From contig NC_051104.1 in NCBI RefSeq assembly GCF_901709675.1, forward strand, positions 6,307,501 to 6,371,500: DNA of 64,000 bases. The letters are read 5' to 3'. This document shows, piece after piece, positions 1 through 12,500 of this stretch. Position 1 is the stretch's first letter. Every line of letters begins with the position of its first letter. Both the position numbers and the translations under genes were made by a program. The notes under the pieces were generated by a model. It worked only from the letters and a program-made list of their open reading frames with translations. It did no database searches and was not told the origin of the DNA. This DNA is from Syngnathus acus. Taxonomy: Eukaryota > Chordata > Actinopteri > Syngnathiformes > Syngnathidae.

Positions 1-78
1 TAAGATCTGATGCTGTTGGCTATTAGAACAAGTCCAAATTTGTCTTGAACAAATACTGGTCTATGTAATCTTTGACAG

Positions 79-574
79 GAGAAAAAGTACCGGCTTCAAA
101 ACCAAGTGGACCGGATGAAAGAGAAGGTTCGCAATGTTGAGGAGAAAAGTAAACATTTTGTCTACCGTGTGGAAGAGAAGAGTCATGACCTCATTCAGAA
201 GTGGGAAGAAAAATCCAGGGAGTTTATCGGCAACTTCCTGGAATTATTTGGACCTGATGGTACTTGGGTAAGCATATTATTTAAGTTCAGTGTAAGAAAT
301 TTGGTTGATGGCTTGACCTTTGACCCCTCCTTTCCTGTGCTTTGAGCAGAAGCAAGTGTTTCAGGAGCGCAGTGGACGAATGCTCTCCTACGCTCTGTCT
401 CCCAGAGAGTCCCCCTGCAACAGCCCCACACGTGAACTTTCCCCCCTGCGCTCGCCGTCGCCGCCGTCTCCACCCGCCCGCTGGCACAACGCACGGCCCT
501 CGCCTCCAACCTCCCCGAAAGGAGCTTCGGCCTCCATCAGCAGCATGAGCGAAGGCGACGAGGACGAGAAGTAG
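79..574 (+). CDS. pcyt1b: Choline-phosphate cytidylyltransferase B, last two coding exons (partial gene)
   Basis: This is the 3' end of the CTP:phosphocholine cytidylyltransferase beta gene, the rate-limiting enzyme of the Kennedy pathway for phosphatidylcholine. Two coding exons are visible: 79-267 (acceptor TTTGACAG, donor GTAAGC) and 350-574 (acceptor TTTGAGCAG, stop TAG). The first encodes most of the amphipathic membrane-binding domain M, with its lysine/glutamate repeat pattern and the motif [20 protein letters not shown]. The second encodes the serine/proline-rich phosphorylation region and ends [12 protein letters not shown]. That ending is typical of the B isoform; the A isoform ends differently. 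The catalytic HIGH-type domain must lie left of position 1. The gene converges on pdk3, as PCYT1B and PDK3 neighbour each other in human Xp22. Confidence 0.93.
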
Positions 575-2833
575 ACAAACGGCGGACGCTCCAACGTGCA
601 TTCATAGAACACTGCCTGTGAACTTGTCACACGTGCGCCCACGTACGATTCTCACACAAACACTAGCAAAAACACTTTACCTCAAGGAAAATAGCAAAGC
701 ATACCCAAGCTGTGGGATTTCTGCGCATGGGAAGTCCGTCGAAGCCATCACCGGGGTGGAAGATGACAGAAGATCAAGACGAATGGAATTGCCGCTGTAA
801 ATGTTCCCACAGCTTTGTCAAGCCTCCTCCTTGTTTTTGTTTCTCTTCTTGTGTGTGACATGCAAGGCGTCCTCCGTGTCAACTGACTGCGCCTGCAAAA
901 ATCCCAAGAAAACTGTTGAATCGAAAGGGACACTGCAAGCTTGCACAAGACGCCATTTTAGTTCAGTAAAAACACCACTCGAGGTGTCGAAATTAATTGA
1001 TGAATCGGCAAAAAAACATTACCAAAATCATCACAATCGAGTAATTGTTTAAAGACATTCTTATCTAAATATTGTCCAAATCGACTCATTTTAGGATCTC
1101 AAGAGTAATAAATTTCTATTTTCTCCAGTGCTTCATCATAGCATAATCTTTTGTGTTTAATCATGTTGGTAAACGTCTGCTTTAGCTTTAGCAAACAATA
1201 ACCATCGATTCTTCTAAAATGCTCAACTGTTACACACATTTTATATACACAAGATTTAAAAGTCGTTTTGAAAGTGCAACGCAACATAAACAGGAACTTT
1301 AAAGGAGAAGACGAGAATGAGGGGAAATTGCGTAAACGATGCTCCAAACTAAATTTAAAGTGATGACGATTTGCTGACTTGTACTTAATCTTCATCAATT
1401 GTTTCTTTTATTCCACAAAGCTAAGGGTAAATATCGGCTAACCCTAATGTGCATACGTAGTTTGAAGCAAAGCGCAATGAACTCATAATAAAAGCAATAC
1501 TGTTTTGGTGCATCCACTGTGACATGATGACTGTTAACCCAAACACGGAAAGTTTGAAGAATTCAAAATAGCTCACCCGTGGTCACGTTCATCTTGTCTT
1601 GACACCGTTCACACGTTACACCCTAGAAAAGACTTCAAACTTGACCATTTTCAAAATGTTTTTACTGTTGGTCTTCATGGTGGAATTGCAACTTAACTCA
1701 AAATGATGATTACTATCAAATAAAACTCACCTGCCAAAACATTATAAGATCTAAGACACGCTTTGGGAATGTATGTTTTTTTTTATTCTTAAAACAGCTT
1801 GGTATGTAAATAAAAAGTCAACACGATTTTTGTCCTTACACACATCACGCACGACATCTATTTTTTTTTTTTTATTTATTGTCATGTTTGACCAAAGGTG
1901 AATCAAATCTTTGCTCTCGCTGGCTTTTTGGTTGATGATTGCATATGGTCACCATCACAGTTCATGCATATTAATACATCATTTGAAGCTGTGAGATGGG
2001 GAAAATGAAAGCCATCGCTCCAGCACTAGCTGGCCTGCTGCATACATATGCAACAAATATATTATTTATAGTTAGATGTACAGACTGGAGTTCTTCTTCA
2101 ATATATATAAAGAACAGATGCAAATAAGGCTTAAACAGGCCATCCGTCATAAGACAAACTCTTCTCTTCACCGCTTTCAATCTTTCATTATTATGAGAGA
2201 AATTCAAAGACGTATTAAAAAAATCTTTACAATTGATTAAGTCGAATTTAAGTACAATTAAATGTATATATTCAGTGTAATATGAGTAAAGTGCACTGTT
2301 TTGTACTGTTCAATTCAGCAGTATTTGATTTTGCAGCCTTCAAAACATTTATGTGCTGCTTGATTAAAAGGAATGACTTTTTCTGAAGTCAAAATAATTA
2401 CAGTAAAAGAAAAGCAATCCAGTGGAAAAAGCTGATAAATGTTTACAAGTGGTGTGTTTGCTCATGAGATAAAATAAAAAATTGCTGTTCTAAACCTAAA
2501 ACATAATAATCAATAGTAAGGCTTTATCTGAGTTGCAGAATCCCATCTTGACTGAAACAAGACTCCCAAATACAACTGCTCCTACCACACTGGCCTTTTT
2601 GTGCGTCCGGTCAAAGGTACCTCTCGAAGAAACCCGAAGCCAGGGTGTGAGGGGAGAAGCCAAAATGACCTTTGGCTGATGAAGACTCACTGCGCCAAGC
2701 TAAGGTAGGCCAAGCAGCACACCAAAGGTGAAAGGATATTTGAGCGGGCGTCGCCGGTTCTTAATGAAACGAGACCTGCTGGATGACATCGATACTAAAG
2801 ACGGATATTTTGATGGCAAAGGGGTGTGCTGAG
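575..2833. other. Convergent 3' UTR region of pcyt1b and pdk3
   Basis: This stretch holds no supportable coding exon. On the plus strand there are AATAAA signals at 1107-1112 and further ones near 1488, 1720 and 1809 that could end pcyt1b transcripts. On the minus strand two overlapping AATAAA hexamers (TTTATTTATT at 1871-1880) could end pdk3, giving a 3' UTR near 1 kb. The sequence is AT-rich with several T or A runs. The short open frames here lack splice sites and family resemblance. Confidence 0.55.
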
Positions 2834-5800
2834 TTATCTGTTGGTTTTGTATTTGGACTTGCTGGCATCGCGCGGTTCCTTGCTGGGGTTGCTCCAGTCG
2901 TCCGCTTCGGGGCTGGTGGTGTAATGTCGCCACGCTGACTTGTTGAAGACGGGAAGACGCTCAAAGGACTCGCTCGACAGAGCCTACCGACAAATGAGGA
3001 ATGGTGGGACATTTAGAATATCTGCAAGTCTTTTTTTTTTTTAGGTCACATATGTTATATGATGGGGGAAAAAAATGGTCGATTCAATTTTGCACTTGCT
3101 GCAATTTGGATTTTCAATGATGAGCTGTTTTCAAAAGTGCACACTATTACGCTGTCCCAATTTCAGACCGGAAGGATCGCTATTATGTTCTGTTATCCTG
3201 CTGACTAACAACAAAAGGAAAATACAGCTGTCTGATTGCCCTTTGGGAGCAACCAAGGGACACTCCAGGAAGTCTTTGTTCTACAAATAGTACCATGTGA
3301 CCCCCCCCACCCACACACGCTACAACCAGTCATTATTAGTTTTATTTTATTTATTTTTTTACTTTAGGCAAGACCAAACAGCTGTTTCCTACTGCTTCCG
3401 GTTTTCACGCTGGCTTTTAAACAAAAATAAAGATTTTTCTTTGGGCTCCTTCTCTTTTGTTATACCCCCAAATTGTGATTGGGCCACTTCCAAATATGGA
3501 TAAAAAGCTGCTATGAATCTCATCGCTGTCAATGTGACAACTATGTAAACAGACTATCAATGTGAGGCTGATGTCATCAAATTAGTGTGTATCTACCTGA
3601 ACAGTAAAAATAATCTTGTGCACACATAATCCTTTCATCTAAATATGGTCAATAAATGCAAAGGAATACAAAGGTTATGATGATGCTTCGAGACTTGTAG
3701 TTGTTTTGGAGCATTTTAGACAAGTGGGTTGGTTCGGGTGTTTAGAAAATGGAACCACAGTGATATTGGATATGTGTTTTGTTTTTAGCAACGCAGAACA
3801 CGTTAAAGATATCATTACAGAGCCCGCCTTCTACTCCATTGTTTACCTTCAAATAGATGACAGCATCCGTGCCCACACCCTCCATAGAGTAGAGCTTCAG
3901 ATCACCTTGGAAGTATCGGGCGTAGAGCCTAGAAATGGGTAAACCGTAGCCAAAACCGGCCTGAAAGCACAAATGAGAGCGGGTTATTTCACGACGCGCA
4001 CGACGTGGAATAAAAATGTTAATTTGAAAAGTGGACCAGCGGGACGGCGCCTGGCTCCAGGCTGGGCGTCGGGGCGGTGGAGTACATGTAGTGGAAAAGG
4101 CGGTCGATCTTCCTGAGAGGAACTCCTCCACCTCTGTCACTGATCTAGGAGATGCACAAAAGACACGGAGATAAGAACACCACACGGGATGGAGGGTTGG
4201 AGGGGGTCGGAGTCACCTTTATGGACAGATCCTCTTTACCAAGAGTGACTTTTGCTTTCACTGGGGGTAATCCCTTTGTGCTGTTCTCATGAAGCTCCAC
4301 TGTGGCTCTCATTGAGTTCTGGACATAAAGCGTGAGTTAATTAAATATGCCCATTCTAGAGTTAGTGTCACATGCAGTGTAATTAGATTTAGGAACGTAG
4401 GAGGTTACAAACCTTGAAGAGTTCAAACAGCATGTGGAATAGATGAGAGGGAACATAGACCACCTGGATGGACCTTTTGGGGCTCTTCACTAATGATGGA
4501 AAAACAGAAAGGCTCCATTCGGCGTCATGTTTCTAGTTATTTTGGAAATACGTCAAAACTCTCAAGGTGGGCTGAGAAAATAATAACAAAAAGTCGTACT
4601 GTTAAACTCTTCAATGTGGAGCTCAGGAGCAGCCGAGTAGTACTTCTCACAAAGCATTTTGGCAGTGTCATAAGCATCTGATGGAACAAAGACCACATGA
4701 CTAAGTAGAAGAAACAAAATCAAGTGTTTGGCTTCTCTGCTCCTCCTCCTAATATGTCTGGAAACTCACCACTGACAACTTCAGCCACGCAGCAGGTGGG
4801 ATCAATACTGCCGATGTGTTTGGGATGAGCCGGGTTGGTGTCGTTACCGAACAGGAGCGCTGGAAAGGTCCCCCGGGTTAGCCGCGCGCGAACAAGCTAA
4901 CATCATCCCAACTAAGACTCACTATGCTGATTGATGAGCATGCGGAAGGAGATGCGATTGGTGTAGAAGCGATCGAGGAAATATTGGATGTTGCTGCTGA
5001 TGAAGGGGTCGAAGCCAAACTTTTCCTTGTACTCGACAACGCCTTGCGCCATGGTCGGAATCACATCGTTGTGACGGTTCCGGATCTCGATCAAAAGCTC
5101 CAGGAAGCTGACGGGTCAACAAGGACAGAAGTTAGTGGAGCAATTCTCACAAAGCGCTGTTGCCAACGGGCTTCAAATTCTTCTGTGCTGCTATCAGCCA
5201 TGGATGTTTATCACATTGCCATTGTTATAGTGTACACGATACTTGCGTGACATTGTGGACAAAACCCTTGGGACACAGCTCCATATATACATTCCTTCAT
5301 TTTCTATCCCTCAAACAACTTTGGCATGAGCCAGGGGCGGAGCTATAGGGTGGCCAGGGGTGGCCAAAACTGCCCCTTGTCACTCTGTGGCCACCCTCCT
5401 GACCAAATTTTCATATCTGTGATTTTTCTGCCATCTTCATATGGGTGCAATAGCCTATTCTTAGACTGAGTTTTTTTTTTTTAATGAATTCTTTCATGAA
5501 ATAAACACATTGGCCACGCCTCACTGAGAAATTGTTTTCTACGCCCCTGGTATGAATGAGAGCGAGTCCAACATCCGTCCACATTTTCTTCAGTAATGTC
5601 CCAATACTTTTGTCCATAAAGTGTGCATGTGCTAACAAACTACATCGTGTCATAAAGCAATAAAGGAGCACGAAACAATGTGTGCATTTATGAACGCCTC
5701 CACATATCACTCACTCGTTCAGCGCATGAGGATTCTCAGGCTTCCGGTTCTCATAATCCAGCAGCTCCACGAAGCTTTGCATGTACCTAATAAAAAAATT

Positions 5801-7994
5801 TAAAAAAGCAAAGGGCATCTGTTATCAGACATCTTATCAAATGACTGCCATATATAATTTCACTTCAAATAATTCCACCTTCATTGCAAATTCTTTACAA
5901 ATCAAATGATTTCACCATTTTTGGACCAGACGGATGGACGGCTGGCTGAGTAGCTTATCGGGCAGCAGGTTGACCTCTCGCATGGTGTTGGCCAGACGCA
6001 CCGGCAGCTCCTTACGCAGGAACATGTATGATGTTTTCTCACATGCATTCTCCCTGCCTGGAACAAAACCCGATCAATGAGGTGAACATATTGATAATAT
6101 TGGAGAGCAATCCTGAAATTGGTTTAACTTTATAGCAGTAAGAAGAATCTGTGAAAATCAGATGTTTTTTCTAATATAAAGCACGTTTCCACGGCACAGC
6201 TAATTTTGACGACACAATATTTTTTAATCTCGCTTTAACATTCACTTGCTCCTCATGTTGTTTGGCTCAAGATGTAATATGACACAAGTCAATGGAGTGC
6301 TCTAAATATTTTTGAAACATGAGTTAAGTCATCGAAATGACAAGCTTTATATGTACGGTGGCCTTTAAGGGACAAAAGACATTAAAAGTTTAACTTGACG
6401 TCATTGGCTAATTGCCATGATCTCTGTTTGAAGTGCACACTCAGCAATGACTAACATGACTACCTCCACACATCATCTGACTTACTGTAATTGTGTTTAT
6501 TTAGAAATGTGTTCACCTGAGGTGAAAATTATATTTGCAAGCAAGATCATTCCCTTCAAAATGCATTTTGTGCTCATCTGTTCATTTATACATCGTTTCG
6601 TTTTAGATCACGCTTGACTTTATAGTGAACTGGAATCCATCCTTATGTTTTTAATCCATTTTATAAATGCTATGTACTATATGCGAGAGATTCTAAGTAT
6701 GTGTGGAGCACAACTACAGCTTAGAGTCGACATTTTGCTTATCAGGCACTGATTAAACAGTTGTTTTTAACCCTTGAGTGTTTTATCTTTAATCAACCAT
6801 CAATTATTTACCAAATCGAAAGGTCACAGAGGAAGATCAGACTTGGATTCACTTCAAAAAGTCCTCTCAGTGAGGGGAGACATGGGAAGATTGTTTTCGG
6901 AAAATGCAGGAAGAAATCCATCGCTGTACGACAATATCATGTAAACATTGTTTCCCGTGATGCAATTTGTGAACCAACAAAAACGTGCTTTGCCTTGAAA
7001 AAACAAATGACGTCACAGAACAAGTCAGCTTCCTCTGATTCAGCTGAATGATGGAAATGACCGGAAAACATCAAACGCTGTGTATCTTGACCCTTACTTG
7101 GCTTGCTGAGAAGATCGTTGCACCAATGTTGACCATGTCAACGGCCGCTTTTAATCACACATGGATTAAGGAAAAGCTTACAGTTAACAACCGCTTGCTC
7201 GACTTTCAAGCCTCAAGTATTTCGAAACGGTAACAGACTCAGCCTTTGTGGGGGGAAAAAAAAAAAAAAACCCATCTATGTCGTCACTGAAAAGAAAACA
7301 ATTTGACAAGCTGCATCGGCATTGATAATTCACGTATTAGACACACCTGCACATCAACTATTCCTGTGCATTTATATTAATCCACTGTATCAAAAATTCT
7401 TATTTTAATTACACATTTATTAAGGCTCCACTAAGAACAATTTTATGTCCATGTAAACATTTGTAGAATTCTAATGAATTTGACCACAGTTAAGCAATCT
7501 GCTTTGGAATAGACATTTGACATTTCCTGAACAGAGGCTGACCTACCTGTACGTCAAATAAGATCCAATATAAGGGTTCATTTTTATGATAGTGGTGTCT
7601 TTGTGTCATGTACAGTACTTTAAATAAATGATTCAAATGAACTGCATTTAATAACTGTGGTTTCTGAATGTATGAATATGAAAGTAGAGTTACAAGTCTT
7701 GTATGTTTACATAAGAAACAGGCGCTGTTATGCAGAACCAACGAACATCTGTAGGACACTTGGACAATAATATTTAGTGTAGCTTGTCAAAACTGGAAGA
7801 GTAACACATCATCATCATCATCATCCTCGTGTCGTTAACCAAACCGGAAATGAGCATTGACAGCCACCTGACAACTGATGCTTCCACTTACCGAAATCCA
7901 AAAACTGTTTGATGGAGAGCGGAGACGGTGAGAACCTGGAGTAATATTCCACTTTGGGATTGGTGTTCTTCAGTAGAGACATCAACAACCTCAT
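2834..7994 (-). CDS. pdk3: Pyruvate dehydrogenase kinase isozyme 3, mitochondrial (complete, 11 exons)
   Basis: The product phosphorylates the E1 alpha subunit of the mitochondrial pyruvate dehydrogenase complex and switches it off. Coding exons (minus strand): 7994-7892, 6057-5916, 5786-5715, 5107-4923, 4859-4770, 4677-4600, 4489-4413, 4318-4217, 4144-4037, 3960-3847 and 2983-2834. Together they give 406 aa, the length of human PDK3. The N-terminus reads [10 protein letters not shown], followed by [18 protein letters not shown]. The GHKL ATP-site motifs are intact: N box [13 protein letters not shown]1 box DRGGG, G2 box GFGYGLP. The DDW motif near the C-terminus is present. The tail [19 protein letters not shown] resembles PDK3 rather than PDK2 or PDK4. 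Intron 1 (1.8 kb) is the longest; intron 3 carries a hAT-like MITE. Isozyme choice rests on the two termini and on linkage to pcyt1b. Confidence 0.95.
5332..5549. mobile_element. hAT-like non-autonomous element (MITE) in pdk3 intron 3
   Basis: About 218 bp bounded by short terminal inverted repeats: CAGGGGCGGAGC on the left and, read in reverse complement, CAGGGGCGTAGA on the right. The flanking 8-mers GCATGAGC and GTATGAAT agree at six of eight positions, all differences being transitions, as expected for an old 8-bp hAT target duplication. The inside is non-coding and begins with a GGTGGCCAGGGGTGGCCA motif seen in many fish repeats. No transposase is present. Confidence 0.6.
5593..5625. mobile_element. 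Short Tc1/mariner-like terminal repeat remnant
   Basis: The sequence AATGTCCCAATACTTTTGTC, followed by CATAAAGTGTG, closely resembles the reverse complement of the terminal repeat CACTATATGGACAAAAGTAT that is common in vertebrate Tc1-like elements. Only this end is recognisable. It lies about 45 bp from the hAT-like element in the same pdk3 intron. Confidence 0.35.
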
Positions 7995-9527
7995 TTTGAT
8001 GCCTTAATTGGACCTTCACGAATCCCGAGACGCACTACCGTTCATTGCCTGTAATGTTGACAATCGAACGCTTGGTGTTGACGGTTGAGTCGAGGCGGTG
8101 AGGTCACCGGTCTGCGCCCGCAGGACACGGAGCGAGATGAACGCTTGTTGTCCATACGGCTTTATGGCTGATATTGAAGCAATAATCCTCCAATTGGTCT
8201 TCCTGTGTCTACATTGTTTATCAATTCAGACCTGCGAAATACGTGTCAAGTTTTTGTCTTCGATTGCAACTTCTGCCTAGACGTTTCAAAATAATTGTCG
8301 CTTGCGGAAGTGCTCGTCTGATAAACGTTCGTTGTTTTAAAAAGTAATGTTCTTGTGACACTGATGTTCTTAAACACCTTGGACAGCAAATCAGCAACTA
8401 TATGTCATATATCATAATTTATTGCAATTAATAATCATCCAAAGGAAAACCATGAAATAAATCTACCATAAATTAATAGAAATGAGCTCACACGACTGTT
8501 TTAACATGCTATTTTAAAATCTACTAGCAAATATGTAAATACTTTTTTCTTTTTCCAGTGGAACCAAATGTTCCATTTTATTTTTGTGAAACGCGTGCTT
8601 GTTTCCGGTCTAGTCGGCCTCGTCACGAGTCAACCTTGCTGCCAGTATGCTACAAATGATTGGCTAAAAGTAAATGACGTAGCGAACGAGTAGCAATACT
8701 ATTGGACAACAGTACTATCAATCAAAACTTACACCATTCTATGCAAAATTTGAACATTTTACGACTTGATTAATTTTTAACCTTGTCCATTCATATTTTT
8801 TATTAATTCATCCCCAGTTATTCTCTCAGTTTTTGTCCTCACTTGAATAATGCTACTTAATATTAAACGTCAGAATTAGTATTTTGCTGCCACCTAACGG
8901 AGGGGAAAAAAACAGCAGGCAGGCAGTAGGAAAAAAACAAAACAGAAGCAGAGGTCTTTGGAATGTCAACTGTACTCGTCTTGCACATGACAAAAGTGAC
9001 AGTAAAGATTCAGCAACTAACAAAAAACAAACAGTTGATCATTAATGCAATAGCATCTCCTAAAAGACATTTAATGTAAATAAAATCTGTTTCCTGTACA
9101 TTCCTATGAAGGCACTGATATGAAACCTGCACTGTTACAGGTTGGTCACTGAAAATGATGTCATATTATTCCAGGGAACACGAGGTTAACCTGAATTGAT
9201 CGTTTTAAAATATTGACGTCATTTGCCGGTTTGTGTCAAGTCGAGAATGTTTTGCAGATTCATTATCATGAACAAATATTTAAATATTAATTCCCTCTAC
9301 AAAGTTGTAAATTTGAGAACAAACAGTCTCTTACATTCCAAAAGTCTCTTGCATAACTTCTCAGGGTTTTACAATGGTAAAAAACGGAGACGAATCGGCA
9401 GCAAAAGTTATTACACTCTATAAAGTTTGTGCAACCAAGAAGTCTGCTCAGTCAATTGAACATCCAGTAATCTCCTGATGAAACACACTTAATACGAGGA
9501 TAAAACACACAAATGTTTAAGACAGAC
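7995..9527. other. pdk3 promoter and slc51a 3' UTR region
   Basis: No coding exon is seen. The part next to 7994 should hold the pdk3 5' UTR and promoter; no canonical motif stands out. The slc51a transcript runs into this region from the right. Minus-strand AATAAA signals occur at 8799-8804, 8577-8582 and 8418-8423, so its 3' UTR may be about 0.7 to 1.1 kb long. The remainder is AT-rich. Confidence 0.45.
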
Positions 9528-12500
9528 TCACGCAGCTTTCTGCAAAGTAACCATTTTGGTGTTCTCATTGTCATCGCACTCCTCCTCCTCCTCCTCGGGC
9601 AGCGGGTCATAGAGGCGCCGATACAGCAGACGTGTTACCAGCGTGATGATAAACATCTCCAGGATCAGCAGTTGCTGACTCATCACTGTGGAGATGCACA
9701 TGAACGTCATAAGGAGCAACGTGTTTCAATCAACAGATGATTAAAGTCCAGGTGGAGTTGGGGCAACAACAACACAAAACCACAGTCATTGCTGATGAAG
9801 CAAGAAAAGGTGAGGGAGAGATGATGGATGGTGACTCACTGTATCCTCTGGCGGCGGAAGAGAATGGCGGTGCGCAGGCGATGGTTCCGTTCAAAGCCAA
9901 GATGTTGATGATGGCAGACTGAAGCTGGCTAAGGATCAGCACGAGCTGCGAACATGTAAACACTTGTTGGAGCTGACAATCCCATGCTGATGTCATGAGG
10001 TGTGGATCTTGAGTCCTACCTGGTACATGGCGTACTTGGGGATGATCTTTAGGGTGCGTAAAGTGATCCTGAGGTGCATGAACGTGATGGCCACAGGCCA
10101 CAGGGCGATGATTGTCAAGATGCCCACAAAGGGGTTGATCCAGATTGCAGAGCCGCTGATGCTCAGCTGAATCAGTCGAACACGGGGGAGTGCCAGCAAA
10201 TACAAGACAGGACACAACAGACAGGGAATATAATGAGCAACGAAAAATTCCATTGAAAAGTTTCCAAACAAAGTCACAGAGGACAAAAACGTTTGGATAG
10301 TTTAGGAATTTGAACTTGTAATAAATATATATTTGTGATCAAAGTGTAACATTAAATATAAAATATAGTAATAATAATAATGAAAAAAAATAATTGTATA
10401 TTTTTTATATATCATTTTGAATAATCTTACATGTATATATGATTTATCCAATATAAAATAATATAATATATTATCATATAATATCATATAATCTAATATC
10501 ATAAAATATAATCTAGCCATGCTGCGGGGCAAAACTACTTATCCACGTAAACCTCTGAACCGAAACCCTCCAATTTGAGGCTTGGCGGCGGTTTTGAATT
10601 GCTCTGTCGCCCCCTCGTGGTAAAGGTTTGAAACAAATCAGTAATATCGATATAGAATGAGTGTATGTATACTAATAAATATACAATAAATATAGTTGTG
10701 ATAAAATTGTAATATTAAATATAAAATATATTAAAATAATAATAATGAAAAATGATATAATATTTATATATTATTTTTAAATAATCTTATATTTATATAT
10801 TATTTATCCAATGTAATATAATAACATATTATCATATATCATATAATCTAATATCATAAAATATATCATTTAATATACATATACATACACGTTTGACATG
10901 GGAGCTTTGAATTATTATTAATGATAGAGGATAATGTAATATGCAACAAATGTACAGGTAATGATCCAATCTTTCATCATTTACGATGTCAGTAACCGAT
11001 ACGGGTATCAAGGCGATTAACTCACATCCGCCAAGTCAAAGGTTCCGTTGGTCCACAGGACAATGGAGAGGACAGTAAAGGCGACTTTGAGCACAGCAAA
11101 CTGGAAGGAACCAAGTTTGAGAAGGAAAAGAGAACGCCTGCAACAGAGGGAAACATTTGTGATTTTTTTTTCGACCACTTCGGAGCACAAATAATAAGAT
11201 GCATCAGGAGCCACTTCTCTTAGTATTGCCTCCATGTGTGTGCATGGAAAAAATAGTGTATGAACTTTTAACCGTGTGCTGCCTTTACCAATAAAAGTTG
11301 AATGGCCAAGAGTGTGTTTAACCTGCCTTCCAAGTACAACATGTGCAGAGGATCTCCTCATTTTACGTAACTTTCAAACTGCTCCCCCCCCACACACAAA
11401 AAAAATCCTCCATAATGTCTCACATGTGCACACATGTGGAGGTCGGGAGGATGTGTGCTTCATTAACTACATGAGCTTTCCATATATGATAAAGCGTTTG
11501 CACAAGAGTGTGAAGCAATGTTCCAAAAATCCGAGAAACTGCATCCCGTCAGTGAAGTATTTACCGCGTGATGGCTACGAACGGCAAGCAAGGACAACAG
11601 CAGCAGCACGGCCCCGTGCTGATCCTCAATTTATGTTTCGTCGCCCGCCGCAGGAACGCCTCGTCACCGCCCACCTCCTCTATCATCATGATGAGGAACT
11701 TGAACACCACGATGGCAAAGTAGCTGCAATGAGAGAGAGGATGATGGCGAGAGTAGATTTGGAATGAGCAGAAGACGGCACACTCACCAAGCTGACGTCA
11801 TATCGGTAAACATGGTGGCTCGGGGGATCCACATTCCCAAACAGGACATGGTGGCGATTACCTTGACAAAAAAAAAAAAATCACACACAAATTAGGGATC
11901 GTCAAAAATGGTAACAAGCATTTCTTCACAACAAATCATTCTTACCGGTGCTGCACCGTTCACCCATATGATAGTGCTCTTTTTATGGGCTGGCACTTTT
12001 TTATAAATATAAACACACTCCTCAATGAATAGCAACATGGACGTGGCTGCCATGAAGGTGAGGACAGAATATAAGATGATGCCAAAGAGGTCCAACTCTG
12101 AGGAGAAACAAGTCACATGAGGGAAAATAGATCATCTTAAAAAAGGTAACATCTGGACTGTTGCAACATTAACACAGTTCAAGTAAATGTGGAAAAAGAA
12201 ACAAAAGTAAAAACAGGCAGCTAGCTTGCTCATTGTGTGTCAGCAGTGGTGTATACAACTTCCATGTAAAAGAACACACATCTGGTGTTCATTTAAAAGA
12301 TGGTACACATGTTATTTAAACTTGAAAAAAGAAAAAAAGAAAGAAAGAAAGCTAGCGTGAGTTGGTGATTTTATTTGGTTGCCCGTAACTGAGCGTCATT
12401 TATGGTGGTGAGTGTCACTGGGTTTCTGGTATTCAAAGTCATTTAGTGCACTTTTAATTTTTGATTTATTATATTGCATGCATAGTTTCATATCATGACA

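Noticed and set aside
9524-9536. GTGAGT donor-like sequence at the slc51a stop codon
   Set aside because: No downstream minus-strand exon continues the protein, and 327 aa is already close to family length.
9730-10215. 161-codon minus-strand open frame
   Set aside because: It reads through slc51a intron 6 and covers exon 6 in the wrong phase; only its final part coincides with exon 7 in frame. It is a shadow of slc51a.
11276-11767. 163-codon plus-strand open frame
   Set aside because: It is antisense to slc51a exon 4, whose cysteine-cluster protein is clearly the real product.
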